From assembly GCA_035459025.1 (NCBI GenBank), contig DATHYT010000090.1, positions 1 through 64,000 on the forward strand: 64,000 nt of DNA. The letters are read 5' to 3'. Below, one piece after another: positions 34,799 to 43,069 of the stretch. The notes beneath the pieces are model-generated. The model was not told the DNA's origin and did not search any database. It was given only the letters and a program-made list of their open reading frames with translations. Source of the DNA: JAABQT01 sp035459025 (GTDB lineage Bacteria > Pseudomonadota > Gammaproteobacteria > Burkholderiales > SG8-39). Positions within the stretch are counted from its first letter, which is position 1. The number at the start of each line of letters is the position of its first letter. The position numbers and the translations under genes were made by a program.

Positions 34799-36442
34799 AT
34801 GAGCCGCACCCTCGACAGCACCCAGATACTGGGCTTCTCGGCCGCGGGGCGCACTGCGGCCGACGACCTGGTGCAGCGCCTCGAGCAGCTGCACGCTATC
34901 GGCGCTTCGCTGTCCGCGGAGCGTGACATCCACCGGCTGCTGGAGGCCATCCTTACCGCCTCCAAGTCGATCACGCGCGCCGATGGCGGCACGCTCTACC
35001 GCCTGACGGAAGAGGGCACCCTGCGCTTCGAGATCGTGCGCACCTCGAGCCTCAAGCTCTACCTCGGCGGCACCACCGGCGAGCCGATTCCGTTCTATCC
35101 GATCCACCTCACGGGCAAGGACGGCAAGCCGAACCACAGCATGGTAGCCGCGTACGCCGCACTGACCGGCAAGACGGTGAACATCGCGGACGCCTATACC
35201 GCCGACGGCTTCGATTTCACCGGCACGCGCAACTTCGACAAGAAGACCGGCTACCGCTCGAAGTCCTTCCTCACCGTGCCGATGATGAACCACGAGCGCG
35301 AGATCATCGGCGTGCTGCAGCTGATCAATGCCCAGGACCCGACGACGGGCGAGGTGGTGCCGTTCTCGCCCGCCGACCAGCGGCTGGCCGAATCGCTCGC
35401 CTCGCAGGCGGCGATCGCGCTCACCAACCGCATGCTGATCAACCAGCTCGAGCAGCTGTTCGAGTCGTTCATCGCGCTCATCAATACCGCGATCGACGAA
35501 AAGTCGCCCTACACCGGCGGCCACTGCCAGCGCGTGCCCGCGCTCACCATGATGCTGGCCGAGGCGGTGAGCGACACCACCGAGGGCCCGCTGCGCGATT
35601 TCCAAATGACCGAGAAGGACCGCTACGAGCTCAAGATCGCGGGCCTGCTGCACGACTGCGGCAAGGTGACCACGCCGGTGCACGTGGTGGACAAGGCCAC
35701 CAAGCTCGAGGGCATCTACGACCGCGTGCACCTCATCGACACGCGCTTCGAGATCCTGAAGCGCGACGCCGAGATCGCGATGCTGAAGGACGGCACCCAC
35801 GAGGGGCGCGCGCGCTACCGCGAGCGGCTGCGCCAGATCGAGGAGGACCGCATGTTCCTGCGCGCCGCCAACATCGGCGGCGAGCGCATGCGCGACGCGG
35901 ACGTCGAGCGCATCCGGCGCATCGCCGAGTACCGCTGGACCGACGTCTCCGGCCACGAGGCCAAGTTCCTCAGCAACGACGAGCTGAAGAACCTCAGCAT
36001 CCGCTCGGGCACGCTCACCGCCGAGGAGCGGCAGATCATCAACCACCACATCGTCGCCACCATCAAGATGCTGGAGGCGCTGCCCTGGCCGCGGCACCTG
36101 AAGAACGTGCCCGAGTACGCGGGCGGGCACCACGAGCGCATGGACGGCAAGGGCTATCCCAAGGGCCTGACGCGCGAGCAGATGTCGTGGCAGGCGCGCG
36201 TCATGGGCATCGCCGATATTTTCGAGGCGCTGACCGCCAAGGACCGGCCCTACAAGAAGGGCAAGACGCTGTCGGAGTCTCTGGAGATCCTGGGGCGCAT
36301 GAGCCTCAACGGGCACATCGATCCGGAGCTCTTCGATGTGTTCGTGCGCCGCAAGATCTACCTGCGCTACGCCGACATGTTTCTCGACAAGGAGCAGATC
36401 GACGACGTCGACCCGGCGCGGATCCCCGGCTATACGCCCTGA
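34799..36442 (+). CDS. GAF / HD-GYP phosphodiesterase
   Basis: A 547-residue protein. A GAF domain (about 30-215, with KSFLTVPMMNHEREIIGVLQ) is followed by an HD-GYP domain (about 225-520). Key motifs are GLLHDCGK (His285, Asp286), HHIVATIKML, and GHHERMDGKGYPKGL (about 442-456). HD-GYP proteins hydrolyse cyclic di-GMP. About 155 residues separate the HD motif from the GYP motif, longer than in classic members. The GAF domain resembles that of the ATPase upstream, so the two may share a ligand. Its 3' end overlaps the convergent TPR-glycosyltransferase gene by 13 bp. Confidence 0.92.
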   Translation: MSRTLDSTQILGFSAAGRTAADDLVQRLEQLHAIGASLSAERDIHRLLEAILTASKSITRADGGTLYRLTEEGTLRFEIVRTSSLKLYLGGTTGEPIPFYPIHLTGKDGKPNHSMVAAYAALTGKTVNIADAYTADGFDFTGTRNFDKKTGYRSKSFLTVPMMNHEREIIGVLQLINAQDPTTGEVVPFSPADQRLAESLASQAAIALTNRMLINQLEQLFESFIALINTAIDEKSPYTGGHCQRVPALTMMLAEAVSDTTEGPLRDFQMTEKDRYELKIAGLLHDCGKVTTPVHVVDKATKLEGIYDRVHLIDTRFEILKRDAEIAMLKDGTHEGRARYRERLRQIEEDRMFLRAANIGGERMRDADVERIRRIAEYRWTDVSGHEAKFLSNDELKNLSIRSGTLTAEERQIINHHIVATIKMLEALPWPRHLKNVPEYAGGHHERMDGKGYPKGLTREQMSWQARVMGIADIFEALTAKDRPYKKGKTLSESLEILGRMSLNGHIDPELFDVFVRRKIYLRYADMFLDKEQIDDVDPARIPGYTP

Positions 36443-38775
36443 GCGAGGAAGCCTTCGAGGGCCCGCACCGGCGCGGTGTCTTCGAATAGCGCTGGCCGGC
36501 CGGCCTCGATCTGCCGCGTGATGTCCTGTCGGTAGTCCGGGTCCTGCGCCAGCCTGACCGCCAGATCCACATATTGCGCCGCGTCGGCGGCCACCAGCGC
36601 CGGCAGGCCGATGCGCTTCAGGATCCCGCTCGCCAGCCGGCCGCGCAGAAAGCGCCCTTCGCGCGTCACGATCGGAAGGCCGCATTCGACAGCCTGCTGC
36701 GCGGTGTTGAAGCCCGAGAAGCCGAGCGTGTCGAGGAATACGTCCGCGCTGCGCAACAAGCCGAGAAACGCGGCGCGGCTCTGCCAGGGGAGAAATACGG
36801 CGCAGCGCTCGAAATCCAGGCCGCGACGGGCGAACCCGGCGGCGAGCCGCGCGCGCAGTGCCGCCGACAGGGCGCGCGTGCGGTACTCGAAGAACACCAG
36901 CCGGCAGCGGCCGCCGAGCCGGTGCGCGATCTCGGCCAGCACTCCGTCGTGCTCGGGTGCGTACTTGAACGGCGTGCCGGGGCACACGAGCAGCGGCACG
37001 CCCGGTTCCCGGCTCAAGCCCGGCGCGGCGGCCTCGACCGCGCCCGGCTGCACGCAGCAGCCGAGGTTGGGCAGCGCGATGAGCCGCTCGGTGTAATGCG
37101 CCTGAGCCTCCGGCGGCTCGAGGTCGGCCGCCGAGAGGTAGGCGTCGATCGTCGGCAGGCCGCTCGTTTCCGGGTGGCCCCAAGACACCGCCTGCAAGGG
37201 CGCAAGGCGCATGCTCGCCAGCTTCACGCTCATCGGATCCATGCCGATCTCAGGATAGATCAGCACGTCGGGCCGGGCCTCCCGGATCGCAGCGGCCCAC
37301 TGGCGCAGTCCCGCGTGCCCGCGCTCGAACCGCGCGGCCCGCGCGAGGGCGTAGCGCGTCTCGGCGTCCTCGTAGGGGTCGAGGCAGAACGCCTGCAGCT
37401 CGAATCCGTCGCGATCCAGATGCCGGAACCAGCCTTTGATGATGGCGTTCCACACCGAGTGGTCGCGGAAGAACTGCGACACGATGCCGACCCGGACAGG
37501 GCGCGCGGCGCGGCGCGGGCCGGGCGGCGGCGCCTGACGCGCCTGCCAAGACGCCATGAGCTGCGCGCACAGCCGCCCATAGCGGCGTAGCAGCTCCCGG
37601 TTGTCCGCCTCCTGATAGGCCAGCCAGAACGGCTGCGCCACGCCGACGGCCTTCCAGCCTTGGTCGACGCGCTCGCCCTCGAACCAGCGCTCCAGATGCT
37701 CGAGCTCCGCAGCAAAGCCGGCACGCAAAGCGGCAAGATCGTCCTGCGCCTCGCGCATCGCCGGGATATGGCACATGGCGCGCGCCCACCGCGCCTCCAC
37801 TGCCTCGGGACTGAGCGCCAGCGCGGCGTCGTAGTGCTGCAGCGCTTCGCGCCACAGGCCCTGGTCCTTGAGCACGTTGCCGAGGTTGACTTCGGCGTCG
37901 GCGAGCGCGGGATCGAGCGCCAGCGCCCTGCGGTAGCAATCGGCCGCCACCTCCAGGCGCCCGGTGGCGGCGTAGAGGTTTCCCATCCCGAGCAGGGCGT
38001 CGGCGTACTGGGGGCGGATCCGCAGGGCGCGCTCCAGGCACTGGCCGGCTTCGTCGCGCAGCCCGCGGTCGGCGAGCACATTGCCCAGGTTGCACCAGGC
38101 TTCGGCAAACTCGGGCCGGCGCTCGAGCGCGGCACGGTACGCGGCTTCCGCTTCCCTGGGCTGGTGCAACCGCACCCGCGCGTTGCCGAGCCAGTAGTGC
38201 GCGTCTGCATTTCCCGGCTCGGCGGCCACCGCCTGCTCCAGGGCGCCCGCGGCTTCTGCCCAGCGCTGCAGCCGGCACAACTGCATCCCGAGGTTGCGCA
38301 ACGCAAGCGCGTAGCCAGGGCGCTGCGCGACGGCGGCCTGCAGCGACTGCAGCGCGCCGGCCGCATCGCCCCGCGCGTCAAGCAGGCTGGCCAGCACCAC
38401 CATGGCCTCGGCAAAACCCGGCTTGGCGTCGAGCGCAGCGCGCAGCAACGCCTCGGCCCGCGCGGGCTCCCCCCGCAGCAGCAGCGCTTTGCCGAGGTTA
38501 TAGCTCGCGTAGGGGTGGCGGGGATCCAGCGCAAGCGCTGCTTCATAGGCTGCCGCGGCAGCGTCCGCCTCGCCCAGATCCTCCAGCACGACACCCAGAT
38601 TGACGTGTGCGGTGGGATAGTCCGGCGCGGCCGCCGTCGCAGCACGGAAATGCGTGGCAGCGGCTCGAAGATTCCCCTGCTTTTCGCTGCGCAGGCCCTT
38701 TTCGATCAGCGCGTCAGCCCGGGCCCGGGGGCTACGCGGGCGCGGGAAGATCCAGCTCGGTAGCGGCGGGGGCAC
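36430..38775 (-). CDS. TPR-repeat GT41-like glycosyltransferase, paralogue of 1638-4091
   Basis: A 781-residue protein with about ten TPR units (about 25-370) and a SPINDLY-like catalytic region (about 410-775): VGIVSQFFRDHSVWNAIIKG, DVLIYPEIGMDP, CPGTPFKYAPEHD, GFSGFNTAQQAVECGLPIV and LRGRLASGILKRIGL. It shares these variant motifs with the protein at 1638, so they are paralogues distinct from the more canonical enzyme at 1. It stands divergent to the pilin gene, with 181 bp between starts. A pilin or another surface protein is a plausible glycosylation target, which is inference. Confidence 0.87.
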   Translation of the reverse strand: MPPPLPSWIFPRPRSPRARADALIEKGLRSEKQGNLRAAATHFRAATAAAPDYPTAHVNLGVVLEDLGEADAAAAAYEAALALDPRHPYASYNLGKALLLRGEPARAEALLRAALDAKPGFAEAMVVLASLLDARGDAAGALQSLQAAVAQRPGYALALRNLGMQLCRLQRWAEAAGALEQAVAAEPGNADAHYWLGNARVRLHQPREAEAAYRAALERRPEFAEAWCNLGNVLADRGLRDEAGQCLERALRIRPQYADALLGMGNLYAATGRLEVAADCYRRALALDPALADAEVNLGNVLKDQGLWREALQHYDAALALSPEAVEARWARAMCHIPAMREAQDDLAALRAGFAAELEHLERWFEGERVDQGWKAVGVAQPFWLAYQEADNRELLRRYGRLCAQLMASWQARQAPPPGPRRAARPVRVGIVSQFFRDHSVWNAIIKGWFRHLDRDGFELQAFCLDPYEDAETRYALARAARFERGHAGLRQWAAAIREARPDVLIYPEIGMDPMSVKLASMRLAPLQAVSWGHPETSGLPTIDAYLSAADLEPPEAQAHYTERLIALPNLGCCVQPGAVEAAAPGLSREPGVPLLVCPGTPFKYAPEHDGVLAEIAHRLGGRCRLVFFEYRTRALSAALRARLAAGFARRGLDFERCAVFLPWQSRAAFLGLLRSADVFLDTLGFSGFNTAQQAVECGLPIVTREGRFLRGRLASGILKRIGLPALVAADAAQYVDLAVRLAQDPDYRQDITRQIEAGRPALFEDTAPVRALEGFLAQGV

Positions 38776-38890
38776 GTGACGATTTTCACATAGCCCCGGC
38801 GTGGTCCAAGATCGGTCAGGGACTGCCCATTTCCGTCACCTTGAGGCCCGCTAAGCCCCCAATTTGGTGAGGTTTTTGGCAGCCACGGCC

Positions 38891-38906
38891 TGGCACGCGC
38901 CTTGCA
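38891..38906 (+). promoter_or_regulatory. Sigma-54 (RpoN) promoter of pilA
   Basis: TGGCAC-GCGCC-TTGCA is a consensus -24/-12 element: GG and GC lie at the required spacing with the extended TGGCACG-N4-TTGCA pattern. Transcription would begin near 38918, about 39 nt before the pilA ATG. Pilin genes in Pseudomonas and many betaproteobacteria are RpoN-dependent through PilR-type activators, which fits. The rest of the 181-bp divergent gap (38776-38956) shows no gene. Confidence 0.88.
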
Positions 38907-38956
38907 GAGATAGGGGCCAGCGGCACCGCCGCGTCGTTACCTCAAAGGAGAGTCGA

Positions 38957-39424
38957 ATGAAACGCATGCAACAAGGCTTCACGCTGATCGAGTTGATGAT
39001 CGTGGTCGCGATCATCGGCATTCTGGCCGCGGTGGCGCTCCCCGCGTACCAGGACTACACCATCCGGGCGAAGATGTCCGAGGTGATTCTGGCGATGAGC
39101 GCCTGCCGTACGTCGATTACCGAGGTGTACCAGTCGGGTGGCACGCCGCCCGCCGCCAACCAGTGGGGCTGCGAAGCGGTGGCCTCGAAGTACGTGGGTG
39201 GCCTGGCGACCGACGTGAACGGCGTGATCACGGCGACGGTGCAGAACATCAGCCCGGACGTGAACGGCAGCCTCGTGACCCTCGCGCCGCTCATCACGGC
39301 GACGCAGGTCGCGGATACCACCAACAACATGGGCCAGGGCCTGTTCGGCTGGCGCTGCGGTGGCACCGCGGACGGCACGAGCGTCCAGGCCAAGTACCTG
39401 CCGGGTTCTTGCCGCGGCAACTAA
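38957..39424 (+). CDS. pilA: Type IV major pilin
   Basis: A 155-residue type IVa prepilin. The leader is six residues ending in Gly7 (MKRMQQG), followed by FTLIELMIVVAIIGILAAV. Phe8 is the methylated N-terminus and Glu12 is the conserved Glu5 of the mature protein. YQDYTIRAKMSEVI continues the alpha-1 spine. Four cysteines lie beyond it; the last pair (WRCGG and GSCRG) probably forms the C-terminal disulfide loop. AAAGGAGAG (38944-38952) precedes the ATG. An RpoN promoter lies upstream and a strong terminator follows, so it is a monocistronic, highly expressed unit. Confidence 0.96.
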   Translation: MKRMQQGFTLIELMIVVAIIGILAAVALPAYQDYTIRAKMSEVILAMSACRTSITEVYQSGGTPPAANQWGCEAVASKYVGGLATDVNGVITATVQNISPDVNGSLVTLAPLITATQVADTTNNMGQGLFGWRCGGTADGTSVQAKYLPGSCRGN

Positions 39425-39444
39425 GCGGCAGCGGCAGCACGAAG

Positions 39445-39470
39445 AAGGCGCCCTGCGGGGCGCCTTTTTT
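39445..39470 (+). terminator. Rho-independent terminator of pilA
   Basis: AAGGCGCCC (39445-39453), loop TGCG, and GGGCGCCTT (39458-39466) form a perfect 9-bp stem followed by TTTT, giving six Ts in all. It lies 21 bp past the pilA stop. The T-run reaches into the stop codon of the convergent gene. Confidence 0.93.
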
Positions 39471-41103
39471 ATTTCCTGCGCCCGCTGCCAGTGCTCTCGA
39501 GCCGCTGCAGCTCGATCTGCCCCGCCCTGTAGCCGAATTCGCCGGCGCGCCGGTAGGCGGCTTTCGCTTCGTCCAGGCGTTCCAGGCCTTCCAACGCGAG
39601 CCCCAGCCGGTGGTGGATGACGCCGTCCTCGGGCTTTAGATCGAGCGCGCGCTGCAAATGCTGCCGCGCCAGCTCGTATTGCTCGAGGTGCAAGTGGATG
39701 GCGCCGCGCGCGTAGACGCACTGCACGGTCTTTGGATAAAGCTGCGCGCAGCGTTCGGTGATCGCAATGGCCTTGTCCGGCTGGCCGGCGTACAGGTACT
39801 CGCGGCCCAGGCCGTAGAGCGTGCGCGAGCCCCAGGGCACGGGCGACTCGGGAAGCTTCGCCGCCGCGTCCTCCCACAGCAACAAGGGGTTCGAGAAGGT
39901 GACCAGCCGATCGTGCGCGCCCCAGGCGAGCGCGAGGCTGGCGGCGAGGCCGGCTGCGAGCGCCCCCTTGCGCGGCAGGCGCGATAGCCCGGCTACCACC
40001 ATGCAGATCACCCCCGGCCCCCACAGGTAGCTGCGGTACAAAACGAGCGGTTCCTGATAGCGCACGGCGGTGAACTCGACGAAGAACAGCAGCCACGCGT
40101 AGAGCGCGCCGAAACCCACGAGGCCCAGGGCGCCGCGGCGCAGGAGCAGCGCCGCACCGAGGGCCCCGAACGCGATGAATCCCGCGACCTTCGCCACGAT
40201 CCAGGCGACGCTCCAGCCGGCGGCGAAGTCCACGCGCAGGTCGATGGACATCAACCCCGGATCCGGCCACAGCCACAGGCCGAGGTACTTGAAGAACAGC
40301 CCGGCCTGCGTCACCGCGCTGAGCGCGAGCGAGTGCTGCAGGATGTCTTCGCCGCCGGCCGCGCTCACCTGCGCCGCGATGGCTGCGGCGCCTTCCTCGT
40401 AGACGCCCCCGATCACGCCCGTGCTCAGCAGGGTGACGAAGATGGCCGCCGGCGCGCAGGCGGCAAGATAGATCACGGCATGCCGCAGCGCGAAGCGCCG
40501 CTCGGCCTGCGCCAGCACGAGCACCGGGACCACCGCAGCCGGTATCAGGACGGCGTGCTCCTTGGAAAGCACCGCCAGCGAATAGAGCAACGCGGCGGAA
40601 ATCGCGTCGGCATGGCTGCCGCGGCGCAGCCCGCGCAGGAAGAGCACCGCCGAGGCGAGCCCGAACAGCGTCGCCATGACGATGCTGCGCTGGACCAGGT
40701 AAGCGGCGCCATAGACCGCCGCCGGGTGCAAGGCGAACGCGGCCGCACCGATCCCCGCGCGCAGCGCGGCATCGGCGTCATTGGTCGGACGCACCGTCGC
40801 GCGCTGCAGGTCGAGCAGGAGCCTGTACAGGACGAGGGCGCAGCCGATGTGCAGGATCAGGCTGACCACGCGCTGGGCGACGATGCCGCCCTCGAGCGCG
40901 TGCGTCATCGTGAGGGAAAAATACGGCGGCAACCTCAGGTCGAAGCCGAGCGGGTGCGTGGCGTAATAGGAGAATCGCCAGCCGGTGAAGAAGATCTTGT
41001 CGTCGAACACCAGCGGATTGCCGAGGAACGGCACGTACAGGGCGGCGGCCAGCGCGGCCACGGCGAGCGCGCATCCAGCGTGCCGGAGGCGCCCGCGGCT
41101 CAT
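39469..41103 (-). CDS. Multi-spanning GT-C-like membrane protein with TPR tail
   Basis: A 544-residue protein with about ten membrane helices in the first 400 residues and two to three TPR-like repeats in the last 120 (PDKAIAITERCAQLYP, YELARQHLQRALDLKPEDG). The first large loop has FDD (33-35) just after helix 1, the place where GT-C glycosyltransferases such as protein O-mannosyltransferases carry their catalytic acid. The segment FFKYLGLWLWPDPGLM and the TPR tail recall TMTC-like proteins. It lies directly behind pilA, convergent with it, so a pilin-modifying glycosyltransferase is plausible but unproven. Its ATG overlaps the stop of the exporter permease (ATGA), indicating an operon with the MacAB-like genes. 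Confidence 0.72.
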   Translation of the reverse strand: MSRGRLRHAGCALAVAALAAALYVPFLGNPLVFDDKIFFTGWRFSYYATHPLGFDLRLPPYFSLTMTHALEGGIVAQRVVSLILHIGCALVLYRLLLDLQRATVRPTNDADAALRAGIGAAAFALHPAAVYGAAYLVQRSIVMATLFGLASAVLFLRGLRRGSHADAISAALLYSLAVLSKEHAVLIPAAVVPVLVLAQAERRFALRHAVIYLAACAPAAIFVTLLSTGVIGGVYEEGAAAIAAQVSAAGGEDILQHSLALSAVTQAGLFFKYLGLWLWPDPGLMSIDLRVDFAAGWSVAWIVAKVAGFIAFGALGAALLLRRGALGLVGFGALYAWLLFFVEFTAVRYQEPLVLYRSYLWGPGVICMVVAGLSRLPRKGALAAGLAASLALAWGAHDRLVTFSNPLLLWEDAAAKLPESPVPWGSRTLYGLGREYLYAGQPDKAIAITERCAQLYPKTVQCVYARGAIHLHLEQYELARQHLQRALDLKPEDGVIHHRLGLALEGLERLDEAKAAYRRAGEFGYRAGQIELQRLESTGSGRRK

Positions 41104-42332
41104 TCGAAGCGCAGCGCTTCCACCGGGTTGAGGCGGGCCGCTTTGCGCGCCGGATAGAAGCCGAAGAACACGCCGATCGCGAACGCGAACGCCACCGCGA
41201 GCGCCACCGCCCCACCCGGGAGGACCAGCTGCCAGTCGGCGATCCGCGCGGCGGCCAGCGCGCCGCCCACGCCGATCAGCACGCCCACCAATCCGCCGAT
41301 CAGCGACAGCGTCACTGCCTCGACCAGGAACTGGCCCAGGATGTCGCGCGTGCGCGCGCCGAGCGCCATGCGCAGCCCGATCTCGCGTGTGCGCTCGGTG
41401 ACCGACACGAGCATGATGTTCATGATGCCGATGCCGCCGACCACCAGCGACACCGACGCCACCGCGGCGAGCAGCAGGGCGAGAACCCGGCTCGCGGCCT
41501 CCTGGGCCGCCATGAACTCGGCCAGGTTGCGCAGCGAAAAGTCGTCTTCCGCGCCCGGCTGCAGGCGATGGCGCTGGCGCAGCAGGGCGCGCACCTGCTC
41601 CTCGACGACCTTGGTGTCGTAGCCGTCGGCGACCTTCACCCAGATGGTGCTGACGGCGCTCTGCTTGGCGAGGCTGGCGCTGCCGAGCACGCGGCTGCGC
41701 GCCGTGGCGATCGGCACCAGGATCACGTCGTCCTGGTCGCTCCCCATCAAACTCTGGCCCTTGGTCTCGAGGACGCCGACCACGGTAAAGGGGACGCGCT
41801 TGATGCGGATCACCTGGCCCACCGGATCGGCGCTGGCGAACAGCTGCCGCACCACCGTCTGGCCGACCACGCATACCTTGCCCGCGCCCGCCATCTCCGC
41901 GGGCTCGAAGATGCGCCCCTGCGCCAGCGGCCACTGCCGCACCTCGAGATAGTCCGGCGTGGTGCCGTAGATCTGCGTGGCCCAGTTGCTGTTGCCCCAG
42001 ACCACCTGCGCGCCGCCGCGCAGCGCCGGCGCTGCGAGCGCCTCGGCGATCTCGCGGTTGATGGCGAGGGCGTCTTCCTCCGAGAGCGTGTAGTTGGAGC
42101 CCACGCCGAGACGCACGCCGCCCTGGGTGCGTGCGCCGGAGAGAATGAGCAGCAGGTTCGCGCCGAGCGAGCGGATCTGCTGCTCGACCCGGGCCTGCGC
42201 GCCCGCGCCGACCGCGATCATGACGATCACCGCGGCCACGCCGATGATGATGCCGAGCATGGTGAGGGCGCTGCGCAGCTTGTTCACCGCCAGAGCCCTG
42301 AGCGCCAGGCGCAGCAGCGCGATGAGGCTCAT
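41100..42332 (-). CDS. MacB-like ABC exporter permease
   Basis: A 410-residue protein of the FtsX/MacB group: one helix at about 20-45, a periplasmic domain (about 50-235), and three C-terminal helices (about 285-400) with the FtsX stretch GIGIMNIMLVSVTERTREIG. The ATPase is a separate protein encoded just upstream (overlap at 42329-42332), unlike E. coli MacB where both are one chain. With the adaptor at 43069 it should form a tripartite exporter for peptides, lipoproteins or macrolides; the substrate is unknown. Confidence 0.92.
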   Translation of the reverse strand: MSLIALLRLALRALAVNKLRSALTMLGIIIGVAAVIVMIAVGAGAQARVEQQIRSLGANLLLILSGARTQGGVRLGVGSNYTLSEEDALAINREIAEALAAPALRGGAQVVWGNSNWATQIYGTTPDYLEVRQWPLAQGRIFEPAEMAGAGKVCVVGQTVVRQLFASADPVGQVIRIKRVPFTVVGVLETKGQSLMGSDQDDVILVPIATARSRVLGSASLAKQSAVSTIWVKVADGYDTKVVEEQVRALLRQRHRLQPGAEDDFSLRNLAEFMAAQEAASRVLALLLAAVASVSLVVGGIGIMNIMLVSVTERTREIGLRMALGARTRDILGQFLVEAVTLSLIGGLVGVLIGVGGALAAARIADWQLVLPGGAVALAVAFAFAIGVFFGFYPARKAARLNPVEALRFE

Positions 42333-43069
42333 GCGGCCACCGCCGCGTCCCGGGGGCCCAGGCGCCGCGCGTCTGCGGGCGCTGCGTTGGCTTCGTCCGC
42401 CACGACGCGCCCGTCCAGGAAACGCAGCACACGGCGCGCAAAGCGCGCCACGTCCGCCTCGTGCGTCACGAGCACCACGGTCATGCCCAGGTCGTTGAGT
42501 TCCTGCAGCAGCGCCATGATCTCGAGGCTGGTGTGGGAATCGAGGGCGCCGGTCGGTTCATCCGCCAGGATCAGCACCGGGCGCGTCACCAGGGCGCGCG
42601 CGATGGCGACGCGCTGCTGCTGGCCGCCGGAGAGCTGCTGGGGCAGGTGGTGCGCGCGCTCTGCCAGGCCGACGCGCGCCAGCATCTCGAGGGCGCGCTC
42701 GCGCCGCGACCGGGCAGCGACGCCCGCGTAGACCAGGGGCAGCTCGACGTTTTCCAGCGCGCTGGTGCGCGCAAGCAAGTTGAAGCTCTGGAACACGAAG
42801 CCGATGCTGCGGTTGCGGACTGCAGCCAGCGCATCGTCGCTCAGCGCGGATACGGGCTGGGCGTCGAGCCACACCTCGCCCGCGCTCGGCCGGTCGAGGC
42901 AGCCGAGCACGTTCATGAAGGTCGACTTGCCCGAGCCTGAGGGTCCCATCACGGCGACGTACTCGCCGCGCGCGATGTCGATGCTGACCCCGGCCAATGC
43001 GCGGATCAGGTTGTCGCCGACGCGGTACTCCTTGGCCACGTCGCGCGTGCGGATCAGCGGCTCGCCCAT
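42329..43069 (-). CDS. MacB/LolD-type ABC transporter ATPase
   Basis: A 246-residue ATPase. Walker A is GPSGSGKSTFMN, the Q-loop lies in FVFQSFNLL, the signature is LSGGQQQRVAIARAL, and Walker B is LILADEPTGALD. It pairs with the permease encoded next and the adaptor encoded before, both joined by overlapping stop and start codons (43069 is shared with the adaptor stop). The Ala-rich C-terminal tail of about 20 residues is not part of the fold. Confidence 0.94.
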   Translation of the reverse strand: MGEPLIRTRDVAKEYRVGDNLIRALAGVSIDIARGEYVAVMGPSGSGKSTFMNVLGCLDRPSAGEVWLDAQPVSALSDDALAAVRNRSIGFVFQSFNLLARTSALENVELPLVYAGVAARSRRERALEMLARVGLAERAHHLPQQLSGGQQQRVAIARALVTRPVLILADEPTGALDSHTSLEIMALLQELNDLGMTVVLVTHEADVARFARRVLRFLDGRVVADEANAAPADARRLGPRDAAVAA

